NCBI GenBank assembly: GCA_019279435.1
Contig: JAAALK010000079.1
Coordinates: 83,136,162 to 83,200,161 of the forward strand
DNA from: Zizania palustris
Lineage: Eukaryota; Streptophyta; Magnoliopsida; Poales; Poaceae
Length of the DNA stretch: 64,000 bases
Direction of reading: 5' to 3'
Under the pieces are notes generated by a model. The model ran no database searches, was not told the origin of the DNA, and saw only the letters and a list, made by a program, of their open reading frames with translations. Both the position numbers and the translations under genes were made by a program. How positions within the stretch are numbered: position 1 is the first letter of the stretch; every line of letters begins with the position of its first letter. Shown here piece after piece: positions 20,234 to 29,865 of this stretch.

Positions 20234-23200
20234 ATGGCCAGCGACAATGCAATCAGGCGCAAGGATACCGACGACGCTGCTTCCTCCATCCAACAATGCA
20301 TCGACGACATGATCGCCTCCTCCCAGGCTATTGCGAAGGAGGCGACAGATGCTCGTGCTCATGTACGTGTGATCTAGCAGCTTCTAGAGGAGGAGCAAGC
20401 CTCTGCTTCCATTCTGGAGGCCAAGGCAGTCACCGCTACCCTCCTTCTTCCGTCATCATCCTCAACTGTGGAACCTCCCGGGATTGACACCGAGGCATCC
20501 ATCATTGCCACCCTCCACAGGCAAGCTTGTGGAGTACAGAATATCCGCTCTCTTGTCCTGATCACCCAGGATCCCTCCTCTTCAGGCTATGCGTGCTAGC
20601 ATGATTAGGTCCTTCTCACCCTAAAGCACTATGCTCTTGATGACCACGTCTTATCCGACGAAGTCCACACTCACAACCTTGCCTGGGAACACATGGACAG
20701 TGTCGTCATCTCATGGATTTTTGGGACAATCACCGCTGACTCTCGAGAATCAGTTCATCAGCAACAGCGAGACATGAGCACTTCATCTCGACGCCACATT
20801 CTGCAACTTCGTCCAAGGCAACTTGATGATGAACGACTACTGCCACAAGATGAAGGCCATGGCTGACTCCCTCCACGATCTTGGCTGCGAGGTCTCTGAT
20901 CGCAATCTCATCCTCAATGTTCTTCGCAGTCTGAACAAGCGACACGAGCATCTCTAGGCCATCATCATGCGCAGCCGCCCATTCCCAACCTTCCTCAAGA
21001 TCAGGGATGACTTGGTCCTGGAGGAACTCCAACTCAGCCCTGACACACTTGTGACTTCTCCACAGGCATTTTACTCCAAAACTCCCCCTCCTCTACTTCT
21101 CTTGCCCAGATGCAACCCCCTGGTACTGGTGGGTAGGGACAGGGATAGGGGCAGCACCACGGTCATTACAGTGGACGTGGAAAGGGTGGCCGGGGAAATG
21201 GACCTGTTAGTGGAAGCGATCTTGGCCAAGGTAGCAACAACAACGGCCAAGGTCGTGGCACTACCATTTCTGCTCCAACAGGGTGGCCCTCCTTCTTCAA
21301 CTGTGGCACGGTACAATTGCTATGTACCCTGTCTGGCTCTAGGGGTAGCAGCGCCCTCTGTAGTAGGGCCTACTTCACTTATCTAGGTCCCTTCGGCCAT
21401 CCTAGACCTCTCGTTGGTCCGCCCTTCACGCCACTTCTAGCGCCAATCCCACCGGCCCAACAACAGCACACGACATAGCCATGGATGCCATGGCATGGTG
21501 CCTGGGACTAGCAGTCGCTGGCAAACTCCTTCCACACGATGTCGCTACAACAACCACCTTCGCTCACCTCCGAATGGGTGGCTGAATCCGGTGCTTCAAA
21601 CCATATGACACTTGATCCTGGTAACATCTCTTTCTTTTAACCACCAAATCCTATTGTTCCTTCATCTGTCATTGTGGGCAATGGGTCTGTTCTCCCGGTC
21701 ACCTCTGTAGGTGACACAGTTTTTCCGGGCCCATTTTATCTTAATAATATCCTTGTTACTACTGATATCATTAAGAATCTTCTCTCTGTCCGTCAATTCA
21801 CTACTAATAATCACAGTTCTATGGAATTTGATCCTTTTGGTCTCTTTGTGAAGGATCTTGCTACCAGGAATGTGATCATCAAGTGCAATAGTTATGGACC
21901 TCTCTACACTGCTCGTCTGCCAGTCCTCCATACTCCTTTGGCATCCACCCACATTGCTCTTACTTCCACCGTTGCATCCACTCCTCTATGGCATCGCCAT
22001 CTTGGTCACCTCAATCCTCACGTGCTCTCCAAGTTATCCCGTACTGTTGCTATTACTTGTCATAAACCAGATAGTGTTCTAGTTTGTCCTGCTTGTCATC
22101 TAGGTCAGCATGTTAGGATGCCCTTTTCTTTGTCAAATTCTCATACTACACATTGTTTTGATCTTGTTCATTGTAATCTGTGGACATCCCCAATTGCTAG
22201 TGTTTCAAGCTATAAATTCTATCTTGTCATTCTTGATGATTTTTCGCATCATTCCTGGATGTTTCCTTTGCGTATTAAGTCTGACACTTTCACTACCATC
22301 ACACAGTTCTTCTCTTATGTCCGTACTCAGTTTGGACATACGATCAAGAACGTCCAATGTGATAATGGACAGGAATTCGACAACTTCGCTTTGCGGGTGT
22401 TTTTTCTCACTCATGGTGTTCATCTTTGTATCTCTTGTCCTTACACTTCGCCACAAAATGGTAAAGTTGAACGCATGTTACGCACCACCAACAATGTTGT
22501 TCGAACTTTACTGTTTCAAGCTTCTATGCTTCCAGGCTATTGGGTTGAGAGTTTGCACACTGCCACATATTTGTTGAATCGATTGCCCACCAAAACCATC
22601 ACCGTTTCTTGTCCATATGTCGCCCTGTACAACACACCTCCCTCCTATGAGCATCTTAAAGTTTTTGGGTGTGCATGCTATCCTAATATTTCAGCAACAA
22701 CTCCTCATAATCTTACTCCTCACTCCACTCTGTGTGTCTTCATAGGATATTCTTCAGATCACAAAGGGTATCGATGTCTTGATCTCTCCACAAATCGTGT
22801 CATGACCACTAGACATGTCATGTTTGATGAGGCATGCTTCCCCTTCACAGCCTCTCCCCCTCTAACTAATGAATTTGATTTTTTATCTGAGATAGATCTG
22901 GTGCTTCCCTAGTGCCTCTAGTGCTTCTAGATGGGGCAGAACCCATCTCGCCGATTATTCACCCGCACCCTATGTCTACTCGTGGAACAGACGGCTATCG
23001 ATAGCCCCCACGCCAACGTCTTGCTACTTCACTGTCTGTTAGGGCTACTCTTGTTGATCCACATTGGTGTGCCGCTATGGAGGAAGAGTACTCTGACTTA
23101 TGGTCCAATGGCACATGGGACTTGGTGGCATGCCCCGAAAATGTGAATGTCGTCACCAGCAAGTGGATTTTTACCCACAAGTTCAATGCTAAGGGCACTC

Positions 23201-24551
23201 TGAACAGATACAAGGCTCGATGGGTTCTTCGTGGCTTCACACAATGTCTTGGCATTGACTATGATGAGACTTTCAATCCAATTATAAAACCTTCCACTAT
23301 TCACACAGTCTTATCTCCAGCTCTCGATCGGGACAAGCCTCTCCATCAATTGGATGTCAAGAACGCCTTCCTCCATGGTACATTAACTGAGATAGTGTAA
23401 TGTTCTTAGCCAACTAGATTCTTCAACTCTACTCATCCAGTCTTGGTTTTCTGCCTCAACAAGTCTTTGTACGGTCTGAAGCAGCTACCTTGGGCCTAGT
23501 ACAATCGTTTTGTCAGTTATTTGCTCTCCTTGGGATTTGTTGAAGCTCAGTCTGACACCTCCTTGTTCATCTTCCGTCGAGGTTTTGATACTATCTATTT
23601 GCTGCTTTATGTCGATGACATTGTTCTTACAACATCCCGCATTGAATTATTGCACCCAACTATCACAACCATGCAGCGAAAATTTGCTATGAAGGATCTG
23701 GGGCAACTTCATCATTTTATCGGAATCTCAGTTCACCGACAGTCTACTGGACTATTCTTGCATCAGCGGCAATATGCGATTGAGATCATTGGACGTGATG
23801 GTATGAGTGACTATAAACCAGGACACACTCCATTTGACGCCTCCGCCAAGCTTTCTGACAACATGGGAGCTCCATTTCACGTTCCCACTCATTATCACAG
23901 CTTGGCTGGTGCCTTATAGTACTTGACTTTCACCATAACAGATATTTAGTATGTTGTTCAGCAAATTTGTCTTCACATACATGACCCTCGGGAGCCACAC
24001 ATGACTACTTCAAGCGTATTCTTCGCTACATACAGGGCACACTAGACTTCGGTCTCTTACTCTAATGTTCTTCCACATCTGATCTTGTGGTATACAATGA
24101 TGCTAACTGGGTCGGTTGTCTAGACACTCACTGGTCCACTTCTGGTTATGTTGTCTTTCTTGGTGATAATCTGGTCTCATGGCCATCGAAGCGACAAAAC
24201 ACGGTCTCCCGCTCTAGTGCTGAAGCAAAATACCGGGTTGTGGCAAATGGTGTCGCATAGGCTAGTTTGCTTTGTTAGTTGCTTATGGAGCTGCACTCAC
24301 CTTTGACACGCAGCACCCTTGTCTACCGTGACAATGTTAGTGTTGTCTACTTGTCATCCAATCCAGTCCAACACCAACGTATGAAGCATGTTGAGATTGA
24401 TTTTCACTTCGTGCGAGACAAAGTTGCTATTGGTGAAGTTCGGGCTCTGCATGTTCCAACAATTTCTCAGTTTGCCGACATCTTCACCAAAGGCCTACCA
24501 TATTCATTCTTCTTTGATTTTCATTCCAGTCTCAATATATGTTGTCGCTAG
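20234..24551 (+). pseudogene. Gag-pol pseudogene of Copia E
   Basis: The gag start is MASDNAIRRK at 20234, with a stop after about 45 codons and more beyond. Pol fragments follow in Copia order. Protease is near 21570 with ESGASNHM, where the usual catalytic Asp is Glu. The pre-integrase segment LWHRHLGHL is near 21985. The integrase core (22140-22480) has the first catalytic Asp replaced by Asn (HCNLWTSP), then QCDNGQEF and PQNGKVER. RT fragments lie at 23077-23400 and 23521-23919 (YVDDIVL), and RNase H ends at 24551 (ADIFTKGLP). A TAA ends the first RT block and several stops follow. This copy could not be autonomous. Confidence 0.9.
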
Positions 24552-24569
24552 AGTTGGGACTGCGGGGGG

Positions 24570-24744
24570 TGTTAGAATATGTGTTTGTTTGGCTCTATTA
24601 GTCTCAAGTTAGGCTGGTTGTTTGGCTGGGTTTGCATTGGCTGCCAAGTCTGTTTGGCTTGCCTTTGCTGCCAAGCCTTCCTCTTCTATATATTGTACTT
24701 CCTGCCCTTGTTTCTATCCATCAACAACTATTCATAATCTATCA
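24570..24744 (+). repeat. 3' LTR of Copia E
   Basis: 175 bp, same ends as the 5' copy, preceded by a G-rich purine tract and followed by GGTTC. Confidence 0.93.
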
Positions 24745-24749
24745 GGTTC

Positions 24750-26190
24750 CATACACAATGCTTCCAATAGAAATTGTTCCATAGGCAATGCTTCCAATCA
24801 CAATGAAAGGTTCCATACATAATACATCATAGATAATAAAAAAGGAAAATATAAAGGTTCATGGTAGCTGCTTCATTTCATGTTTCCTCTTCAACCAATC
24901 AAGTCTCCCTTCAAGCATTTCAAATGAGTTGAGGAGCTCTCTAATTGCAGGCTTTATGATGAGCAAGGTGGTTGTGTGCATAAATGCAAATTTTTCTTCC
25001 ACTCCACATTCTTTCAACATCTTCGTAGCTGCTACAATTGTAGGAACTTGGTTATGCATAGTAGGAGCTGATGAAGCTTCAATACTTGGTGTTATCTTGT
25101 TCACTCTGTCTTCTATCTTGTTGCAAGTTTGTTAGTACAAATGCAAAAATGGGCTTTTTTTCTTCCTTGTCATGCACACAAGTAGAAGGGACTTTATGCT
25201 TCTTGCCTTTCTCTGCCTCATGCACTTCATTATCACTTGAACTATCAAAAAAATCTGCAGGTGTGGAAGCAGATGCTCCAATAACATGAGCACTTCCAAA
25301 CATGATGTGCATCGCATCCAAGTTGTCCGGGCCACGTTTTCTAAACTGTACATGCTTGCAGTTCTTTTTATTTGTAGGATCATGGCATCGCTGCAATGTA
25401 TTGGTAAAACTAGATACTACAAAACAACCAAGGAAACCAACAAACAGACAAATGTTGTGACACTCACTGCAAGATGTTCGTTCCACCATTCATTGGAACA
25501 ATCCACATTTGTTTTTCATCATTCCATCCAAGTCCAGCAGCAACATGTTTTAACTCCATAAAAATAGTACAATTTATTTTTAGATTGTCCCATTTATTAT
25601 TGAATTGCAAGTGTTCTATTTTTTGCCTAGTTTTTCTTCAAACTTTTTTGCAACATTCTTTCATCTGATTCTATTCAAATGACCTAAAGGCCTATGTCTA
25701 GCATTAACTTCACACATGCATATGTCATAGAAGTGCTTCACATTTTCCTTATCACATATCGCCTTCTCAGCCATACTAGTGTCAATAAAAAGGATGAACA
25801 AAATATTCATTATTTACATCTCATCGGGTGCTAATTTGAAGCCTCATCAATGCTAACAATCACAACAATCATAAGGATGGAAAGAAGGGATGTTGATATA
25901 TGATCCAAATTTAGTTGGCCAAGTGGGAGAAATTACCTTCAGCAAGGCAGGGTGGCAGAGCGGTGTGAGGGTGGTGGCACCGTAGGAATTCCGGACATCG
26001 GAGTAGGGGAGGGTGGCAGTGCCCCAACCCTAGTCGCGGTGGGGAGGTTGGAGTAGGGGTGGGTGGCGACACCCTAACCCGGCGCAACGAGCAACGAGGC
26101 AAGGCAGAGAGCCAAAGAGAGCTCTATCTCATAGATTCCTTCTCCTCTCCTCTCCCGCCTCGCTCACTACTGCCCATGGCGATGTGCTCC
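24750..26190 (-). mobile_element. PIF/Harbinger element F, middle segment
   Basis: This segment resumes directly after the target duplication of Copia E and carries the Myb/SANT-like gene remnant. From 25800 to 26190 it holds a GC-rich non-coding part (repeated AGGGTGG and CCCCAACCCTAGTC words) that is matched again at 59540-59620 on the far side of D3. It ends at the GCTCC target site of D3. Confidence 0.8.
24850..25790 (-). pseudogene. Myb/SANT-like partner protein pseudogene of Harbinger F
   Basis: The minus strand encodes pieces of the Myb/SANT-like protein that accompanies plant Harbinger transposases. From right to left these are an N-terminal domain (HFYDICMCEVNARHRP, NVAKKFEEK), the middle LGWNDEKQMWIVP segment near 25520, FRKRGPDNLDAMHIMFGSA near 25330, an acidic and then Lys-rich linker, and a C-terminal part near 24900-25050 (KEVER-like helix, RLDWLKRKHEM). 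Several stops and frame changes break it. In the family this protein binds DNA and helps recruit the transposase. The location on the same strand as, and outside, the transposase fits one Harbinger element split by Copia E. Confidence 0.78.
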
Positions 26191-26212
26191 TATTGATGCC
26201 AAGATTTAGTAA
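26191..26212 (+). repeat. 5' LTR stub of element D3
   Basis: Only the first about 22 bp (TATTGATGCCAAGATTTAGT...) match the start of this LTR family; compare TGTGGACGCCAAGATTTGG at 48149. The sequence then passes directly into integrase. A deletion has removed the rest of the LTR, gag, protease, RT, RNase H and most of integrase. Confidence 0.75.
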
Positions 26213-26481
26213 AAGCCAGAATTGCTAGGTACTATAATAAAAAGGAGGTGCCCAAGTTGTTCGAAGAAGGAGATCTCGTATGGAAACTGATCTTGCCGAT
26301 AGGGTATAAGGACAATTGGTTCAGTAAATGATCACCTAATTGGGAAGGACCCTTCCGAGTACACTGAGTTGTGCCTAGTAATGCCTATCTGCTTGAAGGT
26401 TTAGATGGAGAAGTGTTCGTGAAAACGTTGAATGGAAAATATCTAAAGATGTATTTCTCGAGCGTTTGGATAAATTCCTAA
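26213..26481 (+). pseudogene. Integrase C-terminal fragment of element D3
   Basis: The plus strand encodes about 85 residues matching the C-terminal end of Tat-group integrase: RYYNKKVPKLFEEGDLVWK, then LNGKYLKMYFSSVW. It is colinear with the end of element C integrase (AYNKKVKPKSFQIGDLVWK, LNGRYLKRYFPSVW). Two stops interrupt it. The strand shows that D3 runs on the plus strand. Confidence 0.85.
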
Positions 26482-26656
26482 GGGTCTACACGTAAACAAA
26501 AATAGTCGATACCAAGGGTATCATCTTTAGATGGCCGATGAAAAAACATCGTCCTTAGACACAAAAAGTACAAGGAAAAGTCAGGAAACAAATGGCAATA
26601 TATTACAAGGTATAATAGTTCAAGAGGTACAAGCTAGGAGTGCATGATACAAGAAT

Positions 26657-27793
26657 TCAGAGAAGGGTACGACGGATCACCTCGATCGCCCACAACCTAA
26701 TGACATCAACGCTCCGAAGAACAGACCGATCCTCAACATTTGAGCCAGGGACATCCTGGATGGCACGGCGCCGGCGTTGTGGATGGCGAATGGCACCGAC
26801 GAGGTGACACTCTTGGGCTTGGATCCGAGCTAGGAAGAAGTCCATCGCACCCTCTTCGTCAGCTATCTTCACTTGCAACCCATCCAGCCGTGAAGCCAAG
26901 TCAGCCTCTTCCGCCCACAACTGGTACCGAATGCGATTCAGGAGAGTGCCCTCGGCAAGTATTGCCTCATCATGGGTCTTAACCACCTCCAACTGTGATG
27001 CGCGGCTCACGCGATCGGTCATTTGGTCCAGGGCCTGTTGGACCTCTGGCCGAAAGTACTCCATGAATGCGGCCGGCATGAGGGCATCGACTAACTTTAG
27101 GGAAAGGGAGTTCAAGATATCATTGAAATGAACCCTTATCGGGCCTGAATTGTTGACCAAGACTTCCATTGGGTCTTCCAGACGATGCAGCAAGTTTGGC
27201 GAGACCTCTCTCACTTCCGAAGGTAGTTGAGCAGCGGCTGACGGAGGGGCATTTGTGACTTCTTTGTCCTCAAGATATGGGTTGATATCAAAAGGAAATT
27301 CCGAGACGAAGGACTGAAAGAAAGAGAGGTTAGGCAAGTCAAAGGCAATCATGTCAAGACATCAAAATACAGAAGTACTTATGTAGGCTGGCCTAGCAGG
27401 ATTAGCCGATCGTAGGGTGTCATTGGCAGGAGAAGCTGCGGCGTCGCCTTCTGCCTCAACAATAGGGAGGGTGCTCGTGCTCCCTTCACCAAGGCTAGCA
27501 TGGGGGGCAGGTGAAGTAGCAGTAGCAGACACCGATGTGAGTCCCATAAAATAGTTGATAAAGTTAGAAATAGAAGAAGATACCTGATGGGAGGCATCAG
27601 CAGAGATAAGAGGGGCCCCGATATCGGCATCCGATGGAGCAACGACGTCAAAGGTCATCGCCAACTCGTTAGAGCCGATGATAGTACCCTCCAGCACCTT
27701 GACTCCGACCGCTCCGACAATAATGTCTTCAACAGATATGGCTGGAAAAGCCTCAATGAAATCATCGACCATGTGATCAAACACCACGTACAA
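26657..27793 (-). pseudogene. 3' part of the antisense gene of element D3
   Basis: Two long minus-strand frames converge on the integrase fragment: 27793-27362 (142 codons plus stop, acidic, Ala/Ser-rich) and 27352-26657 (231 codons, helical with a coiled-coil-like centre around EVVKTHDEAILAEGTLLNRI). A splice acceptor CTAACCTCTCTTTCTTTCAG ends at about 27315 on the minus strand, so an intron likely joins them. The 5' exons lie at 38650-39990, on the other side of Copia G. Layout (antisense, convergent with pol, spliced) matches the antisense gene of element A, although the sequences are not obviously alike. Function is unknown. Confidence 0.65.
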
Positions 27794-27823
27794 TGACTTG
27801 ACGTCAAAAGGAGGAGGCGACTG

Positions 27824-29801
27824 TGAGAAACCAAGGGTGGTTTCGGTGTTTTGTGATGAGTGATTGACAGACTTTTACCCTCTGTTCGAAGGGTACCTCC
27901 GAAGGGGCTTCGGAGGTGGTTCTCCGAAGTGTGTTCAGAGGTGTGTCACCGGAGTGTGTTCGGTGTTTGCTTGCTGCAGCTGTGCAGCGGAGTGTACCTG
28001 TCGGAGGGGTCCGGCAGTACATGATGACAGGGTTCGTACCAATGGCTTCGGTACTTTGGGCGGTACACCGGAGTGTGTGCCGGAGGTTGCTAACCCGGAG
28101 AGGTCTCCGGAGTACTGGATACACTTGTTTGCTTGTCTGTGGTGCGCAGGGACTTCGGAGGCGACGGACAGGGTTCGAGCCAGGTGAACCTGGGTCAAGC
28201 GGGTGGCTTGATGCCAGGGGAGCGGGGAGCTCCGTCACGGTGGCTGCGAAGGTGGTCCGGGTCGGTCCTCGGGTCGAGACGCGCCAGGTGAAGGCAGAGA
28301 GTGCGGAGCGTGGCTCCGGCTGAAGGTACTCCGAGACAAAGTCCTCGGAGGTGAGGCACTTCGAAGGAACTCCGAATGGAGTGACTTCGGAGTTGGTGGA
28401 ACAAGTCCTCTACGGAGGCATGGAATTCGAAGTGTGCTCCGGAGGGAGACACTCGAAGGTGGCCCGACGAAGGTCTCAGAAGTCGAGGCGCATCGAAGGC
28501 ATGGTCCGGGTGAGGCTTGTCGAGGAGTGTGCTCGGGGAGAGGCACTGCGACGGAGTGCTCATGGAATGCTTCATGCGGAGGCCTTGGACGAAGGAGGGA
28601 CTTCGAAGGGTGGTACTCCGAAGGTGGGGCTTCGGAGTGAGGATGACTTGTGGTGCTTCGGCCATGGATGGCTTCGGTACACGGACGGACGGTGTTCGAG
28701 CTGGGAGTAGCTGCGAAGCCGTGGTGATCCACTCCGGAGGTGGTGGTGCGAAGGCCCAAGGGCTTTGACGGCTTTGGCTCAAAACCGTCACTGTATCGAA
28801 GGACTTCTTCGGCAGAGCGAAGGCCAACAGGCTGCAGGCTTCTCGCCGAAGCTACCGCACCCTCTGGTGCGAAGGGAGGTTCCAGAAGTCAACACTGTAA
28901 AGGCTGACACTGTCTGTTCTGAAAAAGGCTGACACTGTCCCCTCTGCAGCTGACAGAGAAGCCTCCAAAATAAAGGTGGACTACCTTTTGTACCCCTTAG
29001 TTCTGTAGAGACAAAATGGATGTAAACCCTAGGGGTAAAGTAGTCACTTCCTTAGGATGAAGCCGTGGGCTATAAATATGGGAGCTCGGTAGGTAACATT
29101 TAACACTTTGAGCATTTACTGTTGAGCTCCTGTAGACAGACCTCGCTGTATTCATTCTGAGTTCAATTTATTTCGTGTTCCTTGTTCAAGCGGCGAAGCC
29201 CTGTTTTTCTTGTGCTTTTTGCTTGAGCTCGCTTTCCATACTTCGCTGGTTTAGTACACCGAAGCCTGTCGAGGCGAAGGTTGTTTTTCGTGCGAAGTGT
29301 GTTTAGTCAGTGTGCTCTCGCTCTGTGTAACAGGAGGTGCAACCTCGCTGCTTACTAGCGAAGCCCTGACCGAGGCCCGTTGTGCTTCTTGTGTCGAAGC
29401 CCTTAGCTTAGTTCGTTTTGTGTGCGTGTAGACCTTCGCGTACGAAGCCCAGCACCAGTTGCTGTTGCCAAGTACTTGGTCGAAGTCCTCAGAGGGCTGT
29501 CCACTCTTGCGAAGGGTGAAGTGCGAAGCCTGCTCGAAGCACCTCGTGTGCGGAGCCTGCACTGACTTAGCAGAGTAGATTTTCGAGGGTTGTTCGTGGA
29601 GCGAAGTCTTCTTGGCTTCGAACTTTTGCTCCTGCGAAGCCTGTGTTCGGAGCTGTCGAAGTACCTCCGAACCAGACCTTCGAAGGTTGTGTTCGAAGCC
29701 TGTTCCGCAGAAGACAGAACAGAACCGAAGGCTAAGTTTTTAGCCCGAAATTTTAAAAGCTCCCATTCACCCCCCCTCTGGTCGCCGTTTCCGGTCCAAC
29801 A
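27824..29801 (+). repeat. 5' LTR of Copia G
   Basis: 1978 bp, TGAGAAACC...GGTCCAACA. A TATA box CTATAAATATGGG lies near 29070, so the U3 part is about 1.25 kb. U3 and R/U5 are dense in CTTCGAAG, CTCCGAAG, TTCGGAG and other CpG-containing near-palindromes. Open frames of up to 210 codons in this LTR recur in the 3' copy and are not considered genes. Confidence 0.95.
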
Positions 29802-29803
29802 AT

Positions 29804-29815
29804 TGGTATCAGAGC
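29804..29815 (+). other. Primer-binding site of Copia G
   Basis: TGGTATCAGAGC, complementary to the 3' end of initiator Met tRNA, two bases after the LTR end. Confidence 0.93.
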
Positions 29816-29865
29816 AGGTTAAGATCACCAGTTGACCTTAACCGGTTTTGTGATCTGTTGGCGAC

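Larger units (their letters stand above)
19958..24744 (+). mobile_element. Copia element E, complete but degenerate, inserted in Harbinger F
   Basis: This full-length Copia has two 175-bp LTRs (19958-20132 and 24570-24744) and a perfect 5-bp target duplication GGTTC (19953-19957 and 24745-24749). An initiator-Met-type primer site TGGTATCAGAAG lies at 20133-20144 and a purine tract GGGACTGCGGGGGG ends at 24569. The LTRs differ at about 14 of 175 positions by eye (8 percent), so the insertion is old. It separates the transposase and Myb-like genes of the Harbinger element. The internal coding region is full of stops and lacks key catalytic residues. Confidence 0.93.

Noticed and set aside
24388..24612. 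Frames reading through the 3' end of Copia E into its LTR
   Set aside because: Off-frame shadow of the RNase H end.
27804..28827. Long open frames in the first Copia G LTR (up to 210 codons), repeated at 36.5-37.7 kb
   Set aside because: They lie in the non-coding U3 of an LTR, occur identically in both LTR copies, are read on both strands at once, and have low-complexity text from the CTTCGAAG-type repeats. Best explained by GC-rich composition.
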